Assembly: GCA_025618425.1 (NCBI GenBank) | Contig: CM046832.1 | Coordinates: 55,790,493-55,854,492 of the forward strand | Length of the DNA: 64,000 bases | Source of the DNA: Heliocidaris tuberculata | Lineage: Eukaryota; Echinodermata; Echinoidea; Camarodonta; Echinometridae | Direction of reading: 5' to 3' | In this document: piece by piece, positions 21,982 through 32,875 of the stretch | Layout of the letters: each line of letters opens with the position of its first letter | How positions within the stretch are numbered: the stretch's first letter is position 1 | The notes under the pieces: generated by a model | Databases searched by the model: none | What the model was told of the DNA's origin: nothing | The model's input: the letters and a program-made list of their open reading frames with translations, nothing else | Made by a program: the position numbers and the translations under genes

Positions 21982-22327
21982 TTTTCTCTCTCTCCCTCTC
22001 AACACATATATTTTTATTGTGTTGACTACCAACATTAGGCTTATAGATAGAGGGATTTGTATTAACTTCAACCCTGCGATACATGTACATGTATAGTATA
22101 GACAAAGAGTATAAATACGAAGAGCGCTCAGTCCCGAAATAAAGCACGCGTATATATTGTGGTACATGTGTGATAACTCCTTGATGTCGATCGGCCCAGA
22201 GAGAAAGGTTATAGTCTTTATCAAGATGTTTGTATTTATTATTTTCTTTATTTTTTCATTTTGTTTTGGTACATCGCTTTTGGTAAAGCCGTATAGGCAT
22301 AATAATTGATATTGTCCCTTCAAATAC

Positions 22328-22630
22328 AGTGCCGTCGCCAGCTTTTTTCAATGGCGGGGGGGGGGGGGGGTGCCTTTTGGGAAAAAAAAGACAAAACTTA
22401 CCAACTCCAATGTCAGGCAGTGGTGCTGGTGGCGCAGATATGAACTGTTCGACACTACACAATAAGAACATGTCGCCCTTTTCAAAAGACACCCCCCCCC
22501 CCACCCGGCGACGCCCCCCCAAAAAAAAAAAAATCCTTTTTTTTTTTTTTTTTTTTTGGGGGGGGGGTCTGGAGGGGGGTGCGTTCGCACCCTCCGCAAC
22601 CCCCCCCCCCCCCTGGCGACGCCCATGAAA
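22328..22630. mobile_element. Hairpin element with G/C-run arms (copy 2)
   Basis: The left GTGCCGTCGCCAG and a G run (22357-22371) are mirrored on the right by a C run (about 22601-22613) and CTGGCGACGCC. Inside are further C, A, T and G runs (22490-22570). Noncoding. Confidence 0.5.
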
Positions 22631-23034
22631 TACAAACTTATGTCCCAAAACAGATAGGAATCAACTCTATCAACCAGGGAGGAGAGGGAGCTGGAGAGAT
22701 GTTTGTATTTTTGTATTTTTTTTGAAAATTTGCTGTGAAATTCCTATTGATATTTATGTTATGGGGGGGGGGGGCGTGGTCCAAACATGTTCCCTAATGT
22801 TAAGCTCTGTATGAGCAAACACTGCGATATCTGACGGGAATGTCGAGAAAAGTAATTTTAAAAAAGTAATAATAATAAAATGCTATCTTTATTTTTCGAA
22901 ATCAGAATATTTCATTTCATATCATGATTATTGCAAATTAAAGGGATTATATAGACCTATAATGTAAATTTATTGGCCTTATTCTGTTAAAAGTCAATAC
23001 AGAAAAGGCTTATATAAATATAAGATTAATTAAG

Positions 23035-23293
23035 AGTGGCGTATCAAAGATTCTTATTGGTGGTGTGTTCATGAATGCCCCTACTACGTGCTAGCCAAAA
23101 CCAAATCTGACATTTCTTAGTAACACATCGAATGAAAGGAAAACTGTGCCCCCCCCCACCCCCGGCACAGAAGGAACATGAACAAGTCCTTTTTTCCTTC
23201 CTTGTCCGAAAATTCAGAATAGAAGGCATCTGATATTTTGTTCGTCAGGCGTGAGCCCCCTCCCCTCCCCCTGCATTCCTGGATACGCCACCA
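23035..23293. mobile_element. Hairpin element with GTGGCGTATC ends (copy 3)
   Basis: Left AGTGGCGTATC and right GGATACGCCACC are inverted. The interior holds C-rich runs near 23150-23165 and 23258-23272. Noncoding. Confidence 0.5.
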
Positions 23294-23774
23294 ATATAAA
23301 TAACTGACGTTGAGTTATTTTTGATATTCTGCTGTAGCAGTTTGAGACGGCCGGCGAAGAAAACAGTATAGGGGATTGCTCCGAAGCCCTCACCAGGGCA
23401 ATAGCTAAGGCCTAATGGCTACTAATTGTATGATGAAAAGGGGGAAAACGGCCTCCGTATTTTGAATTGAATTAACTACTAACCAACAATAGCAACTGAC
23501 GATATAATTCATTTATTACAAGTCCTATTCTGTCTTACCCGCCCCCAACTCTGTTTGTCTCCCCCCCCCCCCCTCACAGGCTTTCATTTTCTCATTATTC
23601 TCTTATTCTCTCTTACAACCCATCTGTAAAAATGCATGACTCCAATAGAAATGAGCACAAAATAATGATCTCTTATTGTTGTTGTTGTTGTGTTTTTTTT
23701 TTGTTCAGTCTTTACATTTAATGAGATCGACCGCCAACACTATGCAATCCCATTTTTCACATCCATGACAGAAT

Positions 23775-23930
23775 AGTAGGGGTGGGATCCGGGGGGGGGG
23801 TGAATCGGCTGCGGCCCCCTTTTTGATACCCAACTGGTAAAAACAATAAAAATATAATTGCCTCCTTCATTGTGTACTTTTCCGGCTCTGTACCCCCTCT
23901 TTTACAAAATCCTGGATCCACCCCTGGAAT
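23775..23930. mobile_element. Hairpin element with GGATCC ends and G run (copy 4)
   Basis: Left TAGGGGTGGGATCCGGGGG and right AATCCTGGATCCACCCCTGG are inverted, with GCCCCCTTTTT and CCCCCTCTTTT inside. Noncoding, about 155 bp. Confidence 0.5.
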
Positions 23931-25190
23931 AGGAATTACATTCTCTTGAACTACAAACTATAGGCATACGCGGGCTCTTGTCTAAAACGTAAATAAAACT
24001 GGAATGAGCACCATTAGTTTGGGAGCCCATGAGGCTAACAATGTCGGTCTATTAATCCTCCGAGAAAACTTATAAAAAGGCCCACCCCGCAAGACTGACG
24101 TGACAGTCTCATACTGGTGGTGGATTTAGAGGGGGGGGGGGGCAATCCTGGCCCGTGCCCCCATCTTTTGAAAGAAACTTATACATCATTTTGCCCCCTT
24201 TTAGAACTGATAACTTATTATTTATTTTTCTATTTTTTATTTTTTGCTTGTCAGAGAATTATGGAGGAATACTGGATCCCATAAAATCTGATAACCACCC
24301 ACTGAGCGACTTTTGGAGGGCTTGCGAGAAGATAAAAATACGAATCTCCCTCTAAGCTGTTCCCCCGAAGTTGACAGCCCTGCATTTGTGTGCCCCCATC
24401 CCCCCCCTTTTTTTTTTACTGTATTCGCCCCTGTCATGGACTGTCAGTGTCAGACTCATTTGGTTCAGAAGCCCCCTCCAACTACATTGTCGGTCTCTCG
24501 GGGCTGTCGGTCTCGTTGGCTGAAGCCAAACTAAACGGCGATCAGCAAACAAAACTTTGATGAGCCAAGTTTGAGGCAAGCAGACAGAGTTCCATCGGCA
24601 ACGCCACAACCTCGATCGGGATCGCAGAGGGGTAGACCCCATGCCGCTAGGGCTATATATAGACACCTTCTCGGTCACTATTCAGCTCAGCTATTCTGCT
24701 TGCATAATCTAACATCTGTCATTTGGCTAGGCGTAATTCGGTGATAGAACATTGATTATATGAATTTATAAATTTTACACATTGAATTTTTCCTTTGGTC
24801 CGTTAGAAATATAATACTGGACTGGAATAATATAGCTAGAGTTTCTTCTTATCGGCTGGGCTGCGCTTGCATGCCTTCGGGCGGACATACATCGTCTGCT
24901 AGTCCACTGCCTGGACTGTTCGCGCACGAACGCGATCCGTTGAGAAAATAATACACCCCCAACGCTAAAACTGATATAGCCCTTCCAAATCGACCCTCGC
25001 AAACCTCGTGTAGAGAAAGAGCAGCGTTAGGGAATAAACCAAATATAAAAAAACGGATAGAATCTAGACTAATCGTCTGCTAGCGCAAGATCTCATTGGA
25101 TGTGGATCTCACGTGATGGACTACACGCCTATGTACACGCCCACCTTACGTCATCAATAACAACATACGGTTGAACGTGTGTAATACGAC
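23931..25190. other. Intergenic; one TATA-like site
   Basis: No gene is supported. GGGCTATATATAGACACC at 24648-24665 resembles a TATA box on the plus strand, but no coding sequence or recognizable RNA follows. G/C runs occur at 24131-24142 and 24401-24418. Confidence 0.4.
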
Positions 25191-25199
25191 AACTTTTTT

Positions 25200-26530
25200 T
25201 TTTGGTCAAAAGCATGCATATTCCCGTTTATTTATGCGTAGTCTATTGGACTTATCGAGCCTTAAATATACCTTTTCAGAGCTTTAAATTTCACGTAAAT
25301 CACATTTTTCATAATTTCAAATATATACTATATGAATTAAAATCATTTCAAAATCCCTGTTTTCATGTGTTAACCTATATGGCAGCTGGAAGGCCAAAAG
25401 CATGCATATTCCCGTTTATTCATGCGGGGTCTACTGGACTCATCGAGCCTTAAATATACCTTTTCAGAGATTTAAATTTCATGTAAATCACATTTTTCAT
25501 AATTTCAAATATATACTAGATGAATTAAAATCATTTCAAAATCCCTGTTTTCATGTGTTAACCTATGGCAGCTGGAAGGCCAAAAGCATGCATTTTCCAG
25601 TTTATTCATGCGGGGTCTACTGGACTCATCGAGCCTTAACTATACCTTTCCAGAGCTTTAAATTTCATGTAAATCACATTTCTTATATTTTCAAATAAAA
25701 ACAAAGGGATTTATAATCATCCTAATATTCCTTGTTTTCACGTGTAAACCTATGGCAGAGACTTTTTTTGTCAAAAGCATGCATATTCCCGTTTATATAT
25801 GCGGGGTCTATTGGACTCATCGAACCATAATTATATCTTTTCAGAGCTTTAAATTTTATGTTAATCACATTTTTTGTATTTTCAAATAAAAAATATGGGA
25901 ATTATAATCATCCTAAAATTCCTTGTTTTTCGCGTGTAAACCTATGGCAGGCGAGACTTTTTTTGGTCAAAAACATGCATATTCCCGTTTATATATGCGG
26001 GGTCTATTGGACTCATCGAACCTTAATTATACCTTTCCAGAGATTTAAATTTCATGTAAATCACATTTCTCATAATTTCAAATAAATATTATGGGAATTT
26101 AAATCATTTCAAAATCCCTGTTTTTGCGTGTTAACCTATGGCAGCTGGAAGGCCAAAAGCATGCATATTCCCGTTTATTCATGCGGTGTCTCTTCCACTT
26201 TTTGAGCCTTCATTAATCTTTTTCAGAGTCTCAAATTACATGTAAGCCAAATTTACAATAAATTCAAGGTAATATAGAGCTATAATCATTCTTAAATTCC
26301 CTGTTTTCACGTGTTAACCCTATGGCAGATGACTCTGTCAAAAAGCAGGCATGATCCCGGGGATTCATAGTGGCATTTATTGACAATAAAGGTTCAAGAA
26401 ATGTTTTTTGAACTATCCATCCTTTCTCTCGTGCAGAAATCAGATTTAAAAAAGATAGAGTAAGATATGAAATATCAAGAAAAAATGTGACATCTTTTCA
26501 CGTGTTATACCTATGGCGAACGTATTTTCC
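25200..26530. repeat. Tandem satellite array, unit about 187 bp
   Basis: The word CATGCATATTCCCGTTTAT and variants recur at 25213, 25401, 25588, 25778, 25974, 26160 and, degenerate, 26346; spacings are 188, 187, 190, 196, 186 and 186. Each unit continues with GGACTCATCGAGCCTTAA, TTCAGAGCTTTAAATTTCA, and ends with TGTTAACCTATGGCAG. The last unit (26346-26515) is diverged. Units differ by point changes and small indels. Open frames across it are accidental. Confidence 0.92.
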
Positions 26531-27054
26531 CCCCGAGTCTTTTTAACACAGCAATTTACGCCTGCCAAATGTACTACGGAAGTAGGTGAGAGTAATCTGT
26601 CTTGATACTATTAAAAGTCTTTGGTATAGGTCTACAATCAATTAAAATACATGTATATAATAACGTCGTAGGTGCCCTAATCTTGATGATCAATTAATTC
26701 GCACTGCGGGGTGTAGATCACAGCAAATAACTTTGTACTTTAATGATATTAGACCAATTTATATTTACTGGATATGGTAAAATTAGCTTTTCAATTTTTC
26801 ACCAAGAGATAATGCAAACAATTCTACTGATCGGACACATATCTCTATAGTTAAATAGAAGGGAAACGTATACATTGTGGACATAGTAATTCAAAATAGA
26901 ATGGATCTAGCTGGGTGGGGGCGGCACTGGAAATGTAAAAGAATTTTGATAAAACAACGTTGAACTTGGGGTTTGTATGGGAGGGAGTTCTATCTTCTTT
27001 TCATGTTGCCATGGCTCCCTTCTCTCCCATCTCTCCTTCTCTCTCCCATCTCTC

Positions 27055-27096
<42 letters not shown>

Positions 27097-28182
27097 TCTA
27101 TTCATTGCCGGGAGGGGAACTTGCCCCCTGTGCCACCTGCGCCCCTATAGCTCTGCCACAGTTTTATTTGTGTTTAAAGATGTCTTCAAATATTAAGTCT
27201 CTTCGTTGTATGTCTCTTCTCTGATTTTTAGTAATTATTATAATGCAAATAGTATTATTATTATTATTGTTATCATTGTTATTATTATTATTATTAATAT
27301 TATCAATAAAAGATAACAAAGTGGTAAAATGGAAGATATCATAACATTGGCCGGAGGAGGTAAATCACAAAGTGAATATCACAAAAATATACCGGAAGAT
27401 AAAAAACGGTCGACACTCAGGTCTCTTATATAAGGTTGTGCAAAAATCCCTAATGGCTTGGAAAAATAATAACGATTAGAAATCGTTTGCCTCTCCTCAA
27501 CTCCGTTCTACCTTTTTTATATCTATGTTGTCATCTTTGTTTACCTTTTTTTTTCTAATGGGCCAGGGCTGATCAAGGCCGTTCAGCCTCATGTATGCTA
27601 GATTTCGAAATACTTTTTTTCCCCATAATTATTCTTTTATTAGAGATCCCCTACCAACCCACACGCACACACACCCCTGGGACGGTATCCCCAGGGTATC
27701 CCATATAGTATCCATCAGCACAAGGCCACGCCCATGACTCTTAATTTTAGCAATGACCACGCCTCCCTGTGCTGCCTTTATTGTTTACCAACAGCTAGCT
27801 AGCTAGCTAGCTACCGTATATAGCTAGCTAGCACGACAAGTACACATGCAACATGCAGCTGTTGCTTGCCGGCCTTTGAATTCGAATGCTGTTGATGTAA
27901 TACGATTGCTGTTTGCTAATGAGTGATTTGATGTGTTTATGATCTACACACTTTGTAAGTACATTTTGCCCAATTACTCTATCTCTTATCTATGCAACAA
28001 TATTTTTGTATTGTTATATGATTATGAATGTATAGGAACACATAACCATGATAACTTAGTCTTAAGAGCCAATGTAAAATTAAAATTAAAGGAGAATTTG
28101 TGAGATCGTCATGTCTATGGGCGCGGCCCCATGGCCATGGCCATGCCAGTGCCATGCGGCCGATCGTTGCGTGATGATCATT
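26531..28182. other. Intergenic with microsatellites
   Basis: No gene is seen. It contains (CT)n at 27035-27100, (ATT)n-like at 27252-27305, and a palindromic GCTA repeat at 27795-27832 (AGCTAGCTAGCTAGCTAC... CTAGCTAGC). Confidence 0.6.
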
Positions 28183-28767
28183 GGGTGAATTCAAGTTCGG
28201 TGTTGAAAGCTGGTGTTGGTGTTGGGGCAAAACTAGCTCCAGCCACAACACTGAACCTGAAATGAAGCTGGTGCTGGGACACTTATACATGTACAAGCTT
28301 ATCTGAAGATAACCTTGTACTCCAGACTAGCTTTTACAGGTGAATAGGCTTCAATAGCTTTTGAGTTTTGTGTGTATCAGTGGGCCCTTTTCCAGTCTAG
28401 ATCATTCATACATGAGAGGAAAATAATTATTTAAAATTTCACTTTCAATTCTGAATCGCCAAATTTGTGGCACAGTAAGAGTTGAAGAGTCCCTGAATCA
28501 GGTAATCTATCAAATTTAAGAAAATTAAATCTTGCTTAGGGCAATTTTGTTGTCTGTTTTTGACTGCTGCAACAGTGAATGTTGGACACAGTCCCACATT
28601 TATACTATAGGCAAGGGCCTATGAGTATGAGTGGTGCTGGGATTGACTTCACTAGGTATTATTTTTATAAAATCGAATTAGGTGTTGGGGCTAGAATCAG
28701 CAGCCCAATTCATGCTCTCAACATGCTCAACTCCAACACCAACACCAACACAGAACTTGAAATTACC
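28183..28767. mobile_element. GGTGTTG TIR element, second copy, split by an insertion
   Basis: Same element as 9225-9464 in the opposite orientation. The left half is 28183-28279 and the right half 28632-28767. Compared with the intact copy, the halves are contiguous apart from an inserted 352-bp block, which duplicates 11 bp of the element. The far end touches the terminal CTAG of the next element. Confidence 0.8.
28280..28631. mobile_element. 352-bp insertion with 11-bp target duplication
   Basis: TGGTGCTGGGA is present at 28269-28279 and again at 28632-28642; the uninterrupted copy at 9225-9464 has it once. The insert starts CACTTATACATGTACAAG and ends GGGCCTATGAGTATGAG. I see no terminal inverted repeat, tail or ORF, so the class is unknown; the target duplication shows it is a true insertion. 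Confidence 0.75.
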
Positions 28768-29095
28768 TAGCTGTACGAGCTCTGTGGCTTATCAATCTGG
28801 TACTGGCCACAGAGCTGTAGAGCCCATGCCATTATGGCGCTCGCTTGGAGGCAGGTGTAAACACAGAAATACTATGCCTCATAATCAACCATTCCCACGC
28901 ACGGTGAACCTTGCAAACCACCCTCGGTGTTTGCTAAGGTGCTTCTGGTCATATTCGACCAGAAAAATTAGCAATCGCAATACCAAAAAGATTATATCTA
29001 CACAGTTTCGGCAGGACGGATGAGAATTTTCTTATCTTGCACATGTAGTCAGTCAATTGTTATTTGCATGAGAAACGATGACGCAACTGCCCCGA

Positions 29096-29897
29096 GTTGG
29101 CACTAGTCTAGCTTAGAGTCTGTGATGTGGACGTATTTAGTTATTTCGTTCATACAACTAAGCGTTGTGCGTCACTGCATGCTTCTATCCACTGAACTCT
29201 ACGTAGAGTTGAGTGCGTCTATATCCTGCGCGAGTGCGAGCGAGATGGTGCGGTCGCGAAGTCCACGCATGGCATGTGAATTACGTCTACGCATTGGATA
29301 GATGAACAACCCGCGCGCACACTGTTCATTTATCCATGCGTAGACGGTGCGAAGTTCACTGATTATATGCCATGCATGGTCATATTCGACCTGAAACATT
29401 AGCAATCGAAATCCAGAAAAAAGATCTACACAGTTTCAGGAGGACGGATGAGGTTTTTCTTACCTTGCACATGTAGTCGGTCAATTGCCCCGAGTCTAGT
29501 CTAGCTTAGAGTCTGTGGACGTATTTAGTCATTTCGTCCTTACAACCTGCATGTTGTGCGTCACTGCTTCTATCCACGTCTGAGTACAGTGCGAGCGAGA
29601 TGGTGCGATCGCGAAGTCCACGTATGGCATGTGAATCAGTGGACTTCGCATCGTCTACGCATTGGATAAATGAACAGTGTGCGTGTGGGTTGTTCATCTC
29701 CAATGCGTAGACGGTGCAAAGTCCATTGATTCACATGCCATGCGTGAACTTTGCGATCGCACCATCTCGCTCGCACTCGCGTGGGATATAGACGCACTGA
29801 ACTCTACGTAGAGTTCAGTGGATAGAAGCAGTGACACACAACGCGTAGGTTGTATGGACGAACGTCCACATCACAGATTCTAAGCTAGACCAGTGCT
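29096..29897. repeat. Foldback (nested palindromes) inside the left arm
   Basis: GTCTAGCTTAGAGTCTGTGA at 29105 is mirrored by TCACAGATTCTAAGCTAGAC near 29868-29888. Inner segments (TCTACGTAGAG, GAGCGAGATGGTGCGGTCGC, ACGCATGGCATGTGAAT, TCTACGCATTGGATA) occur several times in both orientations. In addition, 28944-29130 (GGTCATATTCGACC to the CTAGCTTAGAG word) is repeated at 29388-29520. A single strand could fold into a long stem. Open frames here are shadows of the palindromes. Confidence 0.8.
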
Positions 29898-30034
29898 AGC
29901 CTTTAGCCAAGGCACTCGGTGCTGTTATTTCCCTAAACGCGCCTGAATACATAGACTAATCGCACGACAACTGTGATCCGTAGCCCGAGGTGCGTCAGCA
30001 CCGAGGCCTTTACTAACCTGAGTGGTTGTTGTAG

Positions 30035-31199
30035 TTTATTAGCTCATCCGGCCCGAATGGGCCAGATGAGCTTATGCCGTGGCGAGGCGTCCGTTGTCCG
30101 TCGTCCGTCCGTCCTTCGTCTGTCGTCCGTCCACAATTTCAAAATGCTTCTTCTTCGCCATTTCTTACCCGATTTTAATTCCGTTTGCTTTATATGATAG
30201 CACTAGGTGGGGGATTCGAAACTTCTACACAGAATTTTGAAACTCATTAAATATGCTAATTTATGCGCATTTCTCAAAAATCACAAAAATTGCTTCTCCT
30301 TCCTCATTTATTGACCGATTTCGATTTTTTTTGTTCCATCTGAAAGACTTTCATGAGGTTCATTGAACTTCTACACAGAATTTTGAAATTTTGTCTATAA
30401 AATTAATTATGCTAATTTATGCGATATTTATTCAAAAATCACAAAAATTGCTTCTTCCTCATTTATTGACCGATTTCGATTTTTTTTTTCCATCTGAAAG
30501 ACTTTCATGAGGTTCATTGAACTTCTACTCGGAAATTTGAGATTTTGTCTAGAAAATTATTTATGCTAATTTATGCGAAATTTATTAAAAAGATCACAAA
30601 AATGGCTTCTTCTTCCTCATTTATTGACCGATTTCGATTTTTTTTTTGTTCCATTTGAAAGACTTTCATGAGGTTTATTCAACTTCTACTCGGAATTTTA
30701 AAATTTTGTCTAGAAAATAATTTATGCTAATTATTTATGCAAATTTATGCAAAATTTATTAAAACATCACAAAAATTGCTTCTTCTTCCTCATGTATTGA
30801 CTGATTTTGATTTTTTTTCTTCCATCTAAAAGACTTTCATGAAGTTCATTGAACTTTTTCATGGAATTTTGAAATTTTGTCTAGAAAATTATTTATGCTA
30901 ATTTATGCGAAATTTATTACAAAATCACAAAACTTGCTTCTTCTTCCTCATTTATTGAGGAAGACTTTCATGAGGTTCATTGAACTTCTACTCGGAATTT
31001 TGAAATTTTATCTAGAAAATTATTTATGGTAATTTATACAAAATTTATTTTAACTCTTTGCCCTGTCCATTATGAAACCCATGGCTGCTGGATTATTTCA
31101 AAGGCTATACCTTTCTACATGATTTCTGTCGACATCATCGACAGAACCGAGAACCCAGAAGTGACAGTGGTCAACAATAGCGGGTTATGAGCTAATAAA
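30035..31199. mobile_element. Helentron-associated/pearl-like element with 155-bp tandem repeats (copy 1)
   Basis: The ends are exact 13-bp inverted repeats, TTTATTAGCTCAT and ATGAGCTAATAAA. Next to the left end is a hairpin, AGCTCATCCGGCCCGAATGG then GCCAGATGAGCT, followed by a GTCCGTCC-rich stretch (30088-30131). Five tandem units follow, with CACAAAAATTGCTTCTTC at 30282, 30440, 30595, 30768 and 30926 (spacing 155-173). Terminal subTIR, hairpin and central repeats of about 150-160 bp is the known architecture of HINE/pearl elements. No coding capacity; assignment by architecture only. Confidence 0.7.
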
Positions 31200-31864
31200 G
31201 ACTTGAAACAGTGAGGGACAATGCACTGAAGCCACCCTTAAATGTCCCAACCTTAAAATTCTTTTTTTACACCAATGCATAACTTATGTCATTCAGTGCT
31301 TTTCTCTTTTATTACAAATCTTAACCTTCAAATCTCTCTCAATAAAGATTTCACAGTTGGTAGAGATACCTCACCTTGACTAACTTTATGCTTTATTTCA
31401 AATTTCTCTGTCACACAGTAAAACTATTAAAATTTACATTCCCCAAAATCTTTTAACTGAAGTCGTGCAACTTGAGTTGTCAATTTCCAGACTTTCATTC
31501 ATATCTACATGTCACTGTCTCCTTCCAAAACCACATTTAGCCAGATCTGCAATAGGCACTTCATCATCTGTACATGCATGTAACCAATACATGTTCATTT
31601 CATCGATTCATTACAATGTCTACTGTGTTCAAAGTACAAATTGCATCAATTTCTTTGCTGCATGCCGGATGAGCGCCACATCATTGATGTGCTAGTTTCT
31701 TTTGTTTTTGTATTATATTTCCGCTCCCAAATCGGTAGATAATTAGATGCCAAGTAGCTTACCCAGAAAGCCGGCCAAACCACCCCTTCCAATCCGATGC
31801 ACCAATCAGAGTAAACAATCCGAGAGAATAAATTTTTGAGCGATCATATCTCTGCCCGACGAAC

Positions 31865-32164
31865 ATGGCTAGCGGCGAAGAAGATCTATCAAAGAGCCTT
31901 GAATATGCGGCTGAAAGGTTGAAATTTTTGTCTTTTAAGGAGTTACAATCAAAAGCTATAAGATCAGCATTGAAAGGGGAAGATGTATTTGTTAATCTTC
32001 CAACCGGTTATGGCAAATCTGCAATTTTTCAAGCCATTCCACTGTGCAAGGACTTCTTCGTGCGCACGGCCACAGTCGCTGCGAGCACTTTCCCCATCGG
32101 CGTCTCCTACCGAAACTGCCCAGAGTTCGGCGGGAGGGACTACTCACACTGCACTGTCCATTGA
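31865..32164 (+). pseudogene. 5' fragment of a RecQ-like DNA helicase gene
   Basis: ATG at 31865 opens MASGEEDLSKSLEYAAERLK, then LKFLSFKELQSKAIRSALKG and EDVFVNLPTGYGKSAIFQAI. These correspond to the Q-motif region and Walker A motif I (LPTGYGKS) of RecQ-type superfamily 2 helicases. Similarity stops after about residue 66 (LCKDFF). The remaining 33 residues to the TGA at 32162-32164 look unrelated. DEAD/H box, motifs III-VI and the RQC region are missing. It lies inside the 4.1-kb inverted-arm element, so it is probably a captured first exon and promoter. It could be a working short ORF, but not a helicase. Confidence 0.6.
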
Positions 32165-32875
32165 AGTTATCAATAGATCTACTTAAGTAGCAAAATAATG
32201 AATACTCTAGTCATTAAATACTATATTGTTTTTAATAAATCCATGTTTTATTGAAAATTGAACTAGATATTATTAATTATTAAGTACATTTGAATACCAA
32301 TTCCCCCATAATTTGATAAATGAATCCATGTAAAACACCGCGGTTAAAACAATTACGATTGGCCACGATCGTCACTAGCTGCTGTATATGTAAGACCCTC
32401 ATGCATATATGCAAATATATGATGAGCTCTGCAAGTTAGCAAAGGCCTCGCCGCTGACGCGGCTCGGTCCAGCGATCACTGCTGTAAACGCACACTGCGT
32501 TAGTCTATTTTCAGACCCTGCTCGGCAGACAAGCAGCGCGCGAGGCCTTGTCCAAAGGCTAGACCAGTGCGGACTCAGGGCAGTTGTGTCATCGTTTCTC
32601 ATGCAAACAACAATTGACTGCTTACATGTGCAAGGTAAGAAAAACCCTCATCTGTCCTGCCGAAACTGGGTAGATTTACTCTCTTTATGTATTTCAATTG
32701 CTAATATTTCAGGTCAAATATGACCAGAACCACCTTAGCAAACACCAAGGGTGATTTGCAAGGTTCAGGCATAGTTTTTCTGTGTTTACTCCTGCCTCCC
32801 AGTGCCATATATGCATCCACTGTACAGTTCCGTGGCCAGTACCAGATTGATAAGCCACGGAGCTTGTACAACTAG

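Larger units (their letters stand above)
28767..32875. mobile_element. 4.1-kb element with long (about 480 bp) inverted arms
   Basis: The left end CTAGCTGTACGAGCTCTGTG and the right end (reverse complement) CTAGTTGTACAAGCTCCGTG start arms that remain similar far inward: GGCTTATCAATCTGGTACTG, CAAACCACCCTCGGTGTTTG, ACAGTTTCGGCAGGACGGAT, ACCTTGCACATGTA, ATGAGAAACGATGAC. The left arm is interrupted by a foldback (about 29100-29895) and resumes to about 30018; the right arm is 32435-32875. The interior holds a Helentron-like element and a helicase gene fragment. No transposase is visible, so it would be non-autonomous. No clear target duplication was seen. Confidence 0.7.

Noticed and set aside
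21671..22648. Several ORFs of 95-158 residues on both strands with poly-Arg/Glu or poly-Pro/Gly
   Set aside because: They run through (CT)n, G and C homopolymers and are low-complexity artefacts.
24648..24665. TATA box and core promoter
   Set aside because: Only an isolated GGGCTATATATAG match with no gene or RNA recognizable downstream; kept as a note in the intergenic entry.
25202..26085. Three plus-strand ORFs with a repeated peptide (FHVNHIFHNFKYI)
   Set aside because: They are translations of the 187-bp satellite; frames break between units and no start context or splice structure supports a gene.
29199..29703. Two minus-strand ORFs with repeated RGLRDRTISLAL
   Set aside because: Shadows of the foldback palindrome copies; the similarity between them is DNA duplication, not a gene family.
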